Notes: generated from the letters alone by a model not told the origin. Counted from the first letter of the stretch, positions 8,801 to 17,090 are shown. The stretch: 64,000 nt of DNA from Sphingobacterium sp. SYP-B4668 (GCF_027627455.1 NZ_CP115483.1:3348001-3412000), one strand, 5' to 3'. Numbers and translations: made by a program.

Positions 8801-11633
8801 TTTGCTGCTCCATCCAAAGGGCCATCACATTACGTTGTGCATGACTAGACAATACAGTAGTCAGCTCCATAGGTAATGATAAATCCTTCAATCCCGTTAG
8901 AAATTGAACCAATTCTGAAAAATCGATTTGAAAATCTGGAGGAAGATTCAACTGTAGACTTTCGTTCACCTCTTCTAAATGCCTCTTCGCCGCCAAATAG
9001 GCTGTAATAGAACTCGAAATATGAGCTTTATGAGAAAAAGCCTGATTTTTAAGATTAATCATACGCAGCGGATGCTCCGCAGGGTCAGGTATTTTTCGAC
9101 TCAAGCTCGCAAAAGCAACCGACCAATCTTTCCATTGATGCCATGTGGTTGTATCCAGCTTAGTTACATCCATCGGCATAATCCATTTTTGAGTCATAGC
9201 AACCTCGTGGCTATCCAGATAAGAAATCGATTCGTACAGCGTCCATCCAATAGGATAGGTTTGATGTAATGCATCAATATACTTCCGGATCGCCGCCTTC
9301 CGCTCATCTATACGGGTTGCTTCTTCTTGGAAATCAACTCGGCTTTGATATTTCGGTAAGTCCAACGTCCGCGCCAACTGGTTGATGACATCTGATTTTT
9401 TAGATTTATTGGAATGAATCTCCAAACAAAATGGTCCCAAGCCAATTTTTTCGAGACGCTTATGAACAACATCCAAGGCGGCTTTCTTAGCCGCAACAAA
9501 CAGTACCTTTTTATTATTGGCTAATGCATTGGCAATGATATTAGTGATGGTCTGTGATTTCCCAGTCCCCGGTGGACCATGTAAAACGAATGTCTGATTA
9601 GCATGTGCATGCTTAATTGCTGCTAGTTGTGAATAATCGGTAGCAATTGGCAAATTCAAATGAGACGAGGGAAGCTTTTCTAAATCCTCATGTGATTCCC
9701 GGATGTCAAATGCACGATTCAGCTTGCCTTCAATTAGGCTACTGACAATGACACTTCGCTGTATCTGTTCGGCATTTCTAGAAATATCTTGCCATAAAAT
9801 GAGTTTATTGAATGAAAAGTTACCCAATACAACCTGCTCCAAAACATCCCAGCCGGCAAGGTTTAAGATAGCGCGACGTAATATCGCAAAGACCTTGGAT
9901 ACATCAATTCCAGAATCGTCCATTGGCAGCGTCTCAAGGCTATCTAAATTGAGCTGGTATTCTTGTTTAAGATACTCAAGCAACGTAATATTAAACATCG
10001 TTTCCTCCTCTCTACTCCGCAGATAATATTTAGCGTTAACAGACTTCCGAGAGAGCTCCACCGGCACCAAGAGTAGAGGAGCATAGCGTGCCTGTTCTTT
10101 ACTTTTGGTATCATACCATTTTAAAAGGCCCAATCCCATATAGAGGGTACTTCTGCCATTCTCCTCTTCAGCAATCTTAGCGTTTCTAAATAAATGGGTA
10201 ACAATATGGCCTAAATCTTCCTGGTGATAGTGTGTCAATAATCGGTTATAACCAAACTCCTCCTCTGCCAATTTATACATAGGTTCCGAAGTGTGCAAAG
10301 GTGGAGCGTACAAATTGTAGCGCTTTAGGACAGGTTGGTTGTTATTCGGTTGGATTGTAAAGGCCTTATTGTTGGCTAGTGCATCTTCCAAACTGTTGAT
10401 ATTTACATCTAGGAGCTGCAGCATACTCTTGGTAAATCGAAGGTTTAGCAAATTGTTCCGTAAAGATAAATCGAGCAGTTTCCTTTCCCATACTTTCTGT
10501 TTGCTCAAATTACTATAATCGGTAAGCTCCAAGTTATCGTATTGCTGTCCAAGTGCATAATCGTGATTTATAGTCACATCGTCGGCATACATATCCATCC
10601 CACTGGCACTGTCGAGAAAGGAAATGCCTTTAGTCAAAGACAGAGGTGTCACCCCCCATGCCCGCGCACTTTTGACATCTATAGACAACAGAAAGGCGTC
10701 CACATCCAAAATCTGCATTTCAGCTAGATCCATGGCTTTTTTTAAGGAAAAGCTTGTCCCCTTGCAAAGCTGGGTAGATTCAATTAAGCAGATTTCGCGA
10801 ATCCCAGACGCCATGCGTTTCGAAATTGCTGCTTGATCAAAGTTAATCATACTATCTAATCGCTGATTATCTAACCACACACCCACGAAAGCATGTCCTT
10901 TTGTGATGATAAGAATCGGATTGAGGTCAATAGCCTCCAAACAGGCGACAAAAAGCAAAGAGATATCAATGCAATTGCCAAATCTTGTTTTCAATACCTG
11001 ATCAGCCAAACGAATACGCTGTCCCTCCGTCTCAAAACTTGCGGGCATCGCACTATATACGATATCGAGGTGTTGTATAGCTTGGTATATAGCGTCTACC
11101 ATTTGCAACACGCGGTCTTTGCTCCCAGATTGATATCCCTCAAAAGAAACCAACACATTACTCTGTTCCAATATCCTGACTGCAGCAGTCTTGATTTGAT
11201 AGACGGTATCATCATTGGGCATAGCATAGCTAAGCAATAACTCAGGATGCACCTGTAGGCCACCAAAATAATCAATTGGGAAAATCGTGATTGAAAATGT
11301 CGTTTCATATAACACGGCATGCCCCGCAACTATAGATACGGAAATAGTATCAGTATCCTTTTCTTTCAAATCTCTCAAAAATGCCAGATTATACTTAAAA
11401 GGAAAACGATTAATTAGGTGGCTATCTTCCTTCCTAATCAAATCCACTAAGCATGAGTACGCTTCGAAAATACCAAGAGAAGAAGAAATCTTGACATCAA
11501 CATGGTGATAATCTACAGTATTACTTTTGATTACGATTTTTTCAAGGAATGGAAGACTATGGAGACAAAAGCTATAATTGAAATAGAGATGATGTTGTAT
11601 GATAACCTGCATCGAAGAATCTGACATGACCAT
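5898..11633 (-). CDS. transglutaminase-like/DUF4011/SF1 helicase/Vsr-like nuclease/DUF3320 protein
   Basis: A 1911-aa protein (start could also be the second Met at 11627). Domains in order: a transglutaminase-like core with FGNCID (Cys about 221) and KGHAFVGVW (His about 247); DUF4011 (about 370-560: VWERKLLDLSLRNNLLNLR); an SF1 helicase split by a long insertion, with Walker A HGPPGTGKS (about 686-693), Walker B FDEAS (about 1298), GDPKQMPP, NVQGDERD and VAVTRAR (about 1531); a Vsr/MTES_1575-type endonuclease (RVDIGVVD then IVDGKNY, about 1634); and a DUF3320-like C-terminus. Proteins of this type are reported as stand-alone antiphage or DNA-processing factors. It is monocistronic, with no methylase beside it. 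Defence is family-based inference; the domain order is seen in the sequence. Confidence 0.88.
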   Translation of the reverse strand: MVMSDSSMQVIIQHHLYFNYSFCLHSLPFLEKIVIKSNTVDYHHVDVKISSSLGIFEAYSCLVDLIRKEDSHLINRFPFKYNLAFLRDLKEKDTDTISVSIVAGHAVLYETTFSITIFPIDYFGGLQVHPELLLSYAMPNDDTVYQIKTAAVRILEQSNVLVSFEGYQSGSKDRVLQMVDAIYQAIQHLDIVYSAMPASFETEGQRIRLADQVLKTRFGNCIDISLLFVACLEAIDLNPILIITKGHAFVGVWLDNQRLDSMINFDQAAISKRMASGIREICLIESTQLCKGTSFSLKKAMDLAEMQILDVDAFLLSIDVKSARAWGVTPLSLTKGISFLDSASGMDMYADDVTINHDYALGQQYDNLELTDYSNLSKQKVWERKLLDLSLRNNLLNLRFTKSMLQLLDVNINSLEDALANNKAFTIQPNNNQPVLKRYNLYAPPLHTSEPMYKLAEEEFGYNRLLTHYHQEDLGHIVTHLFRNAKIAEEENGRSTLYMGLGLLKWYDTKSKEQARYAPLLLVPVELSRKSVNAKYYLRSREEETMFNITLLEYLKQEYQLNLDSLETLPMDDSGIDVSKVFAILRRAILNLAGWDVLEQVVLGNFSFNKLILWQDISRNAEQIQRSVIVSSLIEGKLNRAFDIRESHEDLEKLPSSHLNLPIATDYSQLAAIKHAHANQTFVLHGPPGTGKSQTITNIIANALANNKKVLFVAAKKAALDVVHKRLEKIGLGPFCLEIHSNKSKKSDVINQLARTLDLPKYQSRVDFQEEATRIDERKAAIRKYIDALHQTYPIGWTLYESISYLDSHEVAMTQKWIMPMDVTKLDTTTWHQWKDWSVAFASLSRKIPDPAEHPLRMINLKNQAFSHKAHISSSITAYLAAKRHLEEVNESLQLNLPPDFQIDFSELVQFLTGLKDLSLPMELTTVLSSHAQRNVMALWMEQQSRKQQVEDRLLASYSRRILDADTTAVESLWNQAQHAWFLPRWLKKRKVKQYLNGFCTTGVGHDSQVWDLFQDLDNYRAIVSDLQSVPFAEMERRTTSYRYTNGYNLAQLNADLAIYYELDECAQQLYFQKWTDWFKDLSVQKTWRNDVNAALDTIREFIKYFRILREFLTTIPEDKMLDTVLQELEGLDDWIRYNHYKQKADEINLSWFIKLLEERVVDKNVLESELESVVHFNVFVTALEKEEVLNNFDAEVYTSMLEQYKSLYHQFVGLTKDQLILQLSNSIPNLAQEAMHSSEIGILQRNIRNKGRGTSIRRLFDLIPTLLPRLKPCMLMSPISVAQYFDVTQDHFDLVIFDEASQLPTSEAVSALARARQAIIVGDPKQMPPTSFFVTAKQDEEHLELEDLESILDDTLALSIPSKYLLRHYRSKHESLISFSNHHFYESKLLTFPSADDLDKKVTLQWVSGHYDKGNSRTNKMEAETIVAYIKNHLEHKPDKSIGVVTFSQTQQSLIEDLLQNLFVDYPNLEEIANEGEEPIFIKNLENVQGDERDVILFSIGYGPDANGKVSMNFGPLNRDGGWRRLNVAVTRARYEMKVFSSLKADQIDLARTKAEGVKGLKNFLHFAEHGHLENSQMVEVHRVKYELVDAIADYLTQHGLTVKTAIGTSGYRVDIGVVDPRNPNRYILGIIVDGKNYIQTETTNDRELLIPDVLQSLGWNIFRIWTLDWLKNKAYVVTQIDRRIQQLVERPFVEELDRAAIIQAPIDAKLANSIMPVSAEVHQVVRQVPYKEAELSPVSDASSESIYHEENWRVIRTQLATFIRTESPISQPNLFRKVLRLWNTQRAGAKLVAYLNEIVTDLSDVTTRYSYQLFYYDGTGLSDTIDYYRDNSIEKRNIEDIAPEEIEVAVMEFLQQNLSISKDELIRAMGKVFGFNKVGIQIESVISFTLNRLIDDGKVKFLDGRILLA

Positions 11634-11652
11634 TTTACGTTACGCTAAAAGA

Positions 11653-11675
11653 TAATGATTTAAAGATAATCATTA
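11653..11675. promoter_or_regulatory. symmetric repeat 20 bp upstream of helicase gene
   Basis: Perfect 8-bp inverted arms TAATGATT and AATCATTA flank a 7-nt centre. The same stretch also reads as a direct repeat, GATAATGATT and GATAATCATT, spaced by TAAA. It sits 20 bp upstream of the giant helicase-nuclease start codon, where it could be an operator or part of the 5' leader. Confidence 0.4.
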
Positions 11676-11850
11676 AAAATATAACTTTACTATTATTTAA
11701 AAACGAGATTTCTTTTCCCGTAACAAATTATATAACGCACGGAGTACCAAATCTGATGCCACCTTTTTGCAAGGCTTCTAGACACTTAAAAAACAATTAC
11801 TGTGTAGCGTAGTTGGTTTCTAATCGTCTAACTATCAAACTTAATACATT

Positions 11851-12162
11851 ATGAAAGACCAACTATTATGCTATCGATAACCTTGTTATTCAGTGCGTGC
11901 AAAGAAAAAGATATAGCATTAGCTCCCTCAGACTGTTTAGCAAATCTGAAAAAATTGTATAATAAAGAATTGAAATGCACAGAGAAGAACAAGATAGAAG
12001 TAAATTTATATAATGGTATATATGATGGGGCTTTGGTCCATTTTCCCATGATAATATGTTCCAGCTGTGACTATATGCCACCCAAAGAAGGTCACACCTG
12101 TGATAATAAAAAAAATAGTGTTTGAAGATTTTATCGATGTCAGAGATATCAAACAAGTATAG
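11851..12162 (+). pseudogene. small lipoprotein gene, apparently frameshifted twice
   Basis: The uninterrupted reading frame is 11868-12125 (85 aa) and begins MLSITLLFSACKEKD: a lipobox (LFSAC) without the usual basic N-terminus. ATG 11851 lies 17 bp upstream in another frame. If its AAA run had one more A it would read MKRPTIM and continue into the lipobox, giving a normal signal peptide. At the 3' end the frame stops just after a run of eight A (12107-12114). With seven A it would continue as KKIVFEDFIDVRDIKQV to a stop at 12160-12162. Two A-run slips either mark a decaying gene or are sequencing errors. The mature part has several Cys (CSSCDYMPP, GHTCD) and no family I recognise. Confidence 0.5.
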
Positions 12163-12180
12163 TTGCACCGCAAAATTTAC

Positions 12181-12258
12181 AATGCAAGGGTACCTACAAA
12201 CAGATTTTGACCAATACAGTAGGTATTGTACAATACCTACTGTATTGGTCCTTGCATT
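12181..12258. terminator. 42-bp perfect palindrome between convergent genes
   Basis: Positions 12209-12250 are a perfect palindrome: 19-bp arms (from GACCAATACAG to CTGTATTGGTC) around GTAC. A second outer pair, AATGCAAG at 12181-12188 and CTTGCATT at 12251-12258, encloses it. It lies between the ends of the rightward lipoprotein gene and the leftward aldolase gene, and reaches the aldolase stop codon. A bidirectional terminator is the simplest reading. It has no strong T-tract, so a protein-binding site or a mobile repeat is also possible. Confidence 0.55.
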
Positions 12259-13328
12259 TAACTTTGGGATTCGTATCGTTCTAAAAACTCCCTAACAAAA
12301 TCATCATCATGGAGTAAAGGATAATCATTGTGTATACGAGTCAGCTCCCCTGACTGTCCGTCAGAAAGTACTTCATGCGGATTTAGGCACCAAACACCCT
12401 TCATCAGACCTTGTCTGACCAAAACCTCGTGTATTCCTGGTATACAGCCTTCAAAATCATTTGCGACATCAAACAAAGCTGCATTAGCATCTGTCGTTTG
12501 GCTACCCACGATCTGAAGATGTCGCCATTTTTCAGGGGTGGGTTGCATCTTAAATTCTTTGACCAGTTGCAACAGTTCTACCGCCTTGGACGTCCAAACT
12601 GCCCAGTGCCCCAATAGCCCCCCCCTAAACTGTACCTCCTTTGCAGATCCATTGACTTCGAATCTATAGATAGACAATAAATCGGCAACAATGTTGTCAT
12701 CATTACCTGTATATAATGCTATTTGCTCTCCTCTCGGAGAGTTAGCTATTGCTCTTACCACATCCAAGGTTTGGTAGCGATTAAAAGAGGCGCACTTGAT
12801 AGCTTCCACATTTTCGATGTTGACGAATTTCGTCCAAAAATCATAAGAGAATATACGCCCACCCACCGAAGGTTGTAGATAGAAGCCGAATACGGGAATA
12901 ATCTGTGCGACGGCTTCTGTGCGTCTTAAAATTTCGTTTTCTGTCAACTCTTGTAGCCCCCCCATACTCAACAGTCCCATGTCATATCCATAGGCAATGG
13001 CCAATTTGGCTTCAGCAATCGCTTGCTCTGTTGACCCAACTATACCTGCTATCCTAATAAAAGGCCTTGTCAATTTAGCTTTGTCTATCTCTTCTGCTGA
13101 GATCTTTAATAATCTTTCAAACAGATCGTATTGAGGTAGTCTTATTTCAAACTGTGTCGAATGAACCCCCACAGCCACTCCACCCGCACCACTTTCAATA
13201 TAGTAATTAGTCAACAGACGTTGTCCGTTTTCATCCAATAATCTATCCTCATTCAGACAGAGCGGGTGGGCAGGAAACACCGTACCTGCAAATAAAAGTT
13301 CTCGTTTCTGAGTTTCTAATCTTTTCAT
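12258..13328 (-). CDS. dihydrodipicolinate synthase / N-acetylneuraminate lyase family aldolase
   Basis: 356 aa, longer than typical DapA (about 290 aa). A TIM-barrel class I aldolase pattern is visible: GTVFPAHPLCL at the N-terminus, GAGGVAVGVHSTQFE where DapA has its GTTGE loop, a tyrosine at about residue 150 (FGFYLQPSVGG), and the Schiff-base lysine in AIKCASFNR (Lys about 178). The altered GTTGE loop argues against a DapA role. Cleavage or dehydration of a 2-keto sugar acid or similar compound is the likely role (inference). The start codon shares one base with the stop of the upstream reductase-like gene (TAATG), so translation is probably coupled. It is the last gene of the susCD cluster and ends at a large palindrome. 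Confidence 0.85.
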   Translation of the reverse strand: MKRLETQKRELLFAGTVFPAHPLCLNEDRLLDENGQRLLTNYYIESGAGGVAVGVHSTQFEIRLPQYDLFERLLKISAEEIDKAKLTRPFIRIAGIVGSTEQAIAEAKLAIAYGYDMGLLSMGGLQELTENEILRRTEAVAQIIPVFGFYLQPSVGGRIFSYDFWTKFVNIENVEAIKCASFNRYQTLDVVRAIANSPRGEQIALYTGNDDNIVADLLSIYRFEVNGSAKEVQFRGGLLGHWAVWTSKAVELLQLVKEFKMQPTPEKWRHLQIVGSQTTDANAALFDVANDFEGCIPGIHEVLVRQGLMKGVWCLNPHEVLSDGQSGELTRIHNDYPLLHDDDFVREFLERYESQS

Positions 13329-14350
13329 TAAAATTGTCCCCTTCTTTCCTGAAAGTGCGTGTCTTTCCCAAATTCATCTCCTTTATGGAGTATCCATTGC
13401 GCAGTAATCTCAATAATTGACAAAATCGTAACATTCGGATATCCAAACAATCGATGACACTCCGCCGCATTGTTCAACAAGGCAGTAGCCTCAGGTTCGT
13501 TTTCAAATTGCGGTTCTTTTCCCAAGACCTCACCTAATTTTTCGGCAACCCACCTAATAGATAACACTTCTGGGCCTGTTACATTCAACACTTTGGCTGG
13601 GCTTTCACAATGCAATAACGAGCGAATGGCGATTTCATTGGCATCATGTTGCCAAATAACGTTGACATTATTTGTACGCAGATCAATGGGTTGCTGGTGG
13701 TAGACTTTTTTAGCTATTTCGCGAATGATACCATATCGAAAGTCTACCGCATAATTTAATCGGTAAATCAACACAGGCGTTGCATTTCTTTTACTGAAAT
13801 AGGAAAACATCCGCTCTCGTCCCAATGTACTCTGCGCATACTCTCCAATTGGCTCAGGAGCCCCTCCTTCATCGACGCCACCGGATGTAACTGGTACAAA
13901 AGGCAATACGTTCCCGGAAGAAAATGCCACAATCCGAGAGTCCTTAAATGCCTCTGCGACTCGCCCTGGCAAATATGTATTCATCGCCCAGGTGAAGTCT
14001 TCTTTACCAGTAGCTCCAAATTTGAATCCTACCAAAAAAATCACATTTTTTACCTTAGGTAGACTCCTTAAGGCCTCATCATCCAACAAATCACACGCGA
14101 TGGTTTCTACTCCCCATCTATGTAAGTCCTCCCTACATTGGTTATCCGAAAAGCGAGAGACACCGATGACCTTGCTCGTGCTACCGATTTGCCGAAGTCC
14201 ATCTTTCAGGAGTTTGGCCATACTCGGCCCCATTTTTCCACCAACTCCCAACAACATAAAATCTCCATCTATCTCCGATAAATCTGCTAAAAGCGATACA
14301 GATGGTTTTGTATATTGTTCTTCTAAATTCTTTAAAATCTGATTTTCCAT
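13328..14350 (-). CDS. atypical SDR / NAD-dependent epimerase-like protein
   Basis: 340 aa. The N-terminal Rossmann segment LLGVGGKMGPSM (about 33-44) is a GxGGxxG dinucleotide site. Next come VIFLVGFKFG, SSGNVLPF (Ser region about 144) and GEYAQSTLGRERM, where the expected YxxxK motif is Tyr171-A-Q-S-Thr175, so the catalytic Lys is missing. The C-terminal part (VLNVTGPEVLSIRWVAEKLGEVLG) resembles extended SDRs and NmrA-like proteins. It overlaps the aldolase start by one base and begins one base after the Nramp-like gene stop, so it is a core operon member. It probably handles the same substrate as the aldolase; whether it is an oxidoreductase is open because of the missing Lys. Confidence 0.8.
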   Translation of the reverse strand: MENQILKNLEEQYTKPSVSLLADLSEIDGDFMLLGVGGKMGPSMAKLLKDGLRQIGSTSKVIGVSRFSDNQCREDLHRWGVETIACDLLDDEALRSLPKVKNVIFLVGFKFGATGKEDFTWAMNTYLPGRVAEAFKDSRIVAFSSGNVLPFVPVTSGGVDEGGAPEPIGEYAQSTLGRERMFSYFSKRNATPVLIYRLNYAVDFRYGIIREIAKKVYHQQPIDLRTNNVNVIWQHDANEIAIRSLLHCESPAKVLNVTGPEVLSIRWVAEKLGEVLGKEPQFENEPEATALLNNAAECHRLFGYPNVTILSIIEITAQWILHKGDEFGKDTHFQERRGQF

Positions 14351-14351
14351 A

Positions 14352-15554
14352 TTATTTCAAAAACATGTCGTATACATTACTAAGCATCAAAATAAAAATA
14401 ACTACCAGTCCCATCAGGCCTGCAGTTTTATAAAAAGTATTGTTAGCGTGCTCACCCATTATTTTCTTGTTATTAGCAATCACCAATATTGAAATACCGA
14501 TAAAGGGCACTAAAAATATAGTTACACTCTGTGCTAAGACAATCAGCTCCAAGGGTAGCTTACCAAACGATATCGAAACTATACACCCCAATATCATGAC
14601 CACTGAAATCAAGATTTTCACCCGTTTGGAACTTAAGCTGCTGCCATAACCAAGCGCATCCCCTAACAACGCGCCCCCCACCGTTGCGTTTCCTACCAGT
14701 GAAGAAAAGGAGGCACCAAACAGACCAATAAAAAAAAGGGAGCTTGCATAGGTGCCAAATAATGGTTCCAAAGCCGTCCCCATTTCTGCCGCACTTCCTA
14801 CGTGTATCCCTTTAGGAAATAATACTGCCGCAGCACACACCAACACCGAAGCGCTCATGAATCCCAAAATACCCACACCTATAAAAGCGCCTCTTGTAGA
14901 AGAAGGTACAGTGACGGATCCGGCACCTACTTTCTTGCGTTCCTGTATAAGATAGGTCTGATAAAAAGCACCAACTAGCGAGAAACAAGAGGCCGTAAAT
15001 GCAATTATCAATCCTAGCGAGTCATCGGGAATGGAGGGGACGAATCCAGATAGCAGGGAGCCAAATTGTATATCAGCTAAAAATAAGGTAGCCACAAAAC
15101 AGAACAGCATTAGCAACACCAACCCTATCATCAGTTTCTCCATCACCTTATAGAAGGACGGTAGAAATAGGAGTGTAATAGCGATAGCCGTAAAAGTCAT
15201 TATCCATATCTCCTTAGGAGTACCTGTGGCCTCACCTATCGCTATACCGACGCCAATGCTATTACCCGCTTGAAATGAGGTTGCTACCAGAAATATACCG
15301 ATACCGATAGCAATCCCTATTCTCTTGTCAAAGTATTCTTTTATAAGTGTTAACAAAGACTTCTCCTGTATGGTACCTATTCGCGAGCACATAGCGGTGT
15401 ATACGCCCATAAAAAATAAGGCTACGATTACAATCCACATTAGATTGTATTCGTAGTCAGCTCCCATCTTGGACGTGATTGTCATTTTACTCGGGCCGAA
15501 AACCAAAGCAGCAGTGATTATCCCTGGTCCTAATATGTTCAACAGTTTTCTCAT
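14352..15554 (-). CDS. Nramp-fold transporter lacking canonical metal-site motifs
   Basis: 400 aa with about 11 hydrophobic segments. The first helix starts with GPGIITAALVFGPSKMTI, which aligns with the Nramp GPGF...DPGN helix. The metal-binding DPGN is GPSK here (about residues 20-23). In the sixth helix the canonical MPHN is replaced by a YQTYLIQ-type sequence (about residue 200). Both halves of the Mn/Fe site are therefore gone, which suggests a non-metal substrate or another ion. It lies between the sugar dehydrogenase gene and the reductase/aldolase pair, so inner-membrane import of the compound captured by SusCD is a reasonable proposal. Database names of the 'divalent metal transporter' type would be misleading here. 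Confidence 0.8.
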   Translation of the reverse strand: MRKLLNILGPGIITAALVFGPSKMTITSKMGADYEYNLMWIVIVALFFMGVYTAMCSRIGTIQEKSLLTLIKEYFDKRIGIAIGIGIFLVATSFQAGNSIGVGIAIGEATGTPKEIWIMTFTAIAITLLFLPSFYKVMEKLMIGLVLLMLFCFVATLFLADIQFGSLLSGFVPSIPDDSLGLIIAFTASCFSLVGAFYQTYLIQERKKVGAGSVTVPSSTRGAFIGVGILGFMSASVLVCAAAVLFPKGIHVGSAAEMGTALEPLFGTYASSLFFIGLFGASFSSLVGNATVGGALLGDALGYGSSLSSKRVKILISVVMILGCIVSISFGKLPLELIVLAQSVTIFLVPFIGISILVIANNKKIMGEHANNTFYKTAGLMGLVVIFILMLSNVYDMFLK

Positions 15555-15563
15555 TGTACAATC

Positions 15564-17090
15564 TTATTTATGCGTTGTCATTCTAATATCTTTCACCATA
15601 GCACTGTCTATTGAGCCCAAGTTATTTCCGAAATGCGTTCTAATATAGGTTGCTATCGTGGCAACATCAGCATCGGACAGAAAGCCGAATGCAGGCATTT
15701 CTTCATCATATTCCTCTCCATTGATTACATTTTTCCCCTTTAATCCCTTCAATAAGACCGTGACCAATTTGTGGGCATCTGTTATAGTAGGTGTCTGAAT
15801 CAGCGGCGGAAAGGAATTTCTCACCCCTTTACCATCATTTTTATGACACGAAGCACAGTATGACTGATATAGCACCTTTCCATCACTTATCTTTTTATTT
15901 TCTGGTTCATAAGCCATCAAGAATTCCTTCGGTACAAAATCGATTACAGCCAATTTTAAGATACGATCATCTCCTTTTTGCGGAAATCCATTTTGCGGAT
16001 TCCAATCGCGATTGCTAGTTGCGATATAGATATTCCCTGTATCATCTATTGTCACAGCTCGAATCCGTCCATAATGATTCTTAAAATATACTTTTTCATC
16101 GGCAATTACCTGCTGCTCAGCATCTAATTTTAAAACTCGAAAACTTTGGTTTTTCAGTGTTGTCAGCAGCAAACTATTGCTCCATTCTGGGATGGCCTGA
16201 GAACCATAGTAGGAAATAGCAGCGGGAGCGATCACTGGGGTCCAGGCTTTGATGGGCTCTGTTCGCGAACTGTGCCGAGCGATTTCCTTCTCTGCATCCG
16301 TATCGTGAAATCCTTCGATCTCCTTCCATCCGTAATTATGCAAAGGCTTGACTAGATTAATCTCGTCCTCTATCGCATCCCCATGTTCAGAAGTCATCAG
16401 ATGTCCCTTGGAGGTCATTGCCATCCCCTGTATATTACGAAAACCCCATGCATAAACGTACGAATTCGATATAGGATTATCGGACGGGATAAGCCCTTCA
16501 TCCGTCATTCGAAGTACTTTTCCGTTTAAATTTGTTGAATCTTGTGAATTGGTATTGGAGTGCGCATCACCAGTAGCCCAATATAGTAATCGCTCTTTAT
16601 CGAAGAGTAATCTGGACCCATTGTGCCCCAATGCGCCACCAATCTTCAACAACACCTTTGATTCGACAATTTTCCCTTCTACATACCTCAATTTAGCAAG
16701 TTCACTAAAATAATGTTCACCATCTTTGATGGTATAGCAGACATATAGATACGGTTTTTTATCAAAATCAGGATGCAGAGCTAACCCCAATAGGCCCATC
16801 GATCGCTTTTGAAAAACATGAGGAACCGTATAAATAATCGTTCGTTTATTCGTGGCTAAGTTCAATTCTGAAATCTGCCCCTTTATCTCCGTAAAGAATA
16901 TAGATTTGGTCGTCGGATTAAACTGCAAATCCCAGGGCACCTCCAAGCTGTCGGTCAATTGTGAGACGCCCAAATACGTCGTATCAGAAACCTTCAAAAA
17001 ATCGATATATTCCTCGCGAGGTATATGCTGACAGGCAGAGACCATGAGCACAACACAGGAGACCAAAACGCAATATAATTGCTTCTTCAT
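15564..17090 (-). CDS. PQQ-type sugar (glucose/sorbosone) dehydrogenase fused to cytochrome c, lipoprotein
   Basis: About 508 aa. I start at MKKQLYCVLVSCVVLMVSAC (17090) because it gives a clean lipoprotein signal; the frame is open 31 codons further upstream without signal character. Residues about 45-390 form the six-bladed soluble glucose dehydrogenase/sorbosone dehydrogenase domain (PWDLQFNP, MGLLGLALHPDF, GALGHNGSRLLF, WGFRNIQGMAM, SEHGDAIEDEINLV). A C-terminal cytochrome c domain has YCASCHKNDGKG (about 410-420) and MPAFGFLSDADVATI. Such fusions oxidise a sugar in the periplasm and pass electrons to the respiratory chain through the haem. It follows susD after about 200 bp, and 9 bp separate it from the Nramp-like gene. 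Confidence 0.88.
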   Translation of the reverse strand: MKKQLYCVLVSCVVLMVSACQHIPREEYIDFLKVSDTTYLGVSQLTDSLEVPWDLQFNPTTKSIFFTEIKGQISELNLATNKRTIIYTVPHVFQKRSMGLLGLALHPDFDKKPYLYVCYTIKDGEHYFSELAKLRYVEGKIVESKVLLKIGGALGHNGSRLLFDKERLLYWATGDAHSNTNSQDSTNLNGKVLRMTDEGLIPSDNPISNSYVYAWGFRNIQGMAMTSKGHLMTSEHGDAIEDEINLVKPLHNYGWKEIEGFHDTDAEKEIARHSSRTEPIKAWTPVIAPAAISYYGSQAIPEWSNSLLLTTLKNQSFRVLKLDAEQQVIADEKVYFKNHYGRIRAVTIDDTGNIYIATSNRDWNPQNGFPQKGDDRILKLAVIDFVPKEFLMAYEPENKKISDGKVLYQSYCASCHKNDGKGVRNSFPPLIQTPTITDAHKLVTVLLKGLKGKNVINGEEYDEEMPAFGFLSDADVATIATYIRTHFGNNLGSIDSAMVKDIRMTTHK

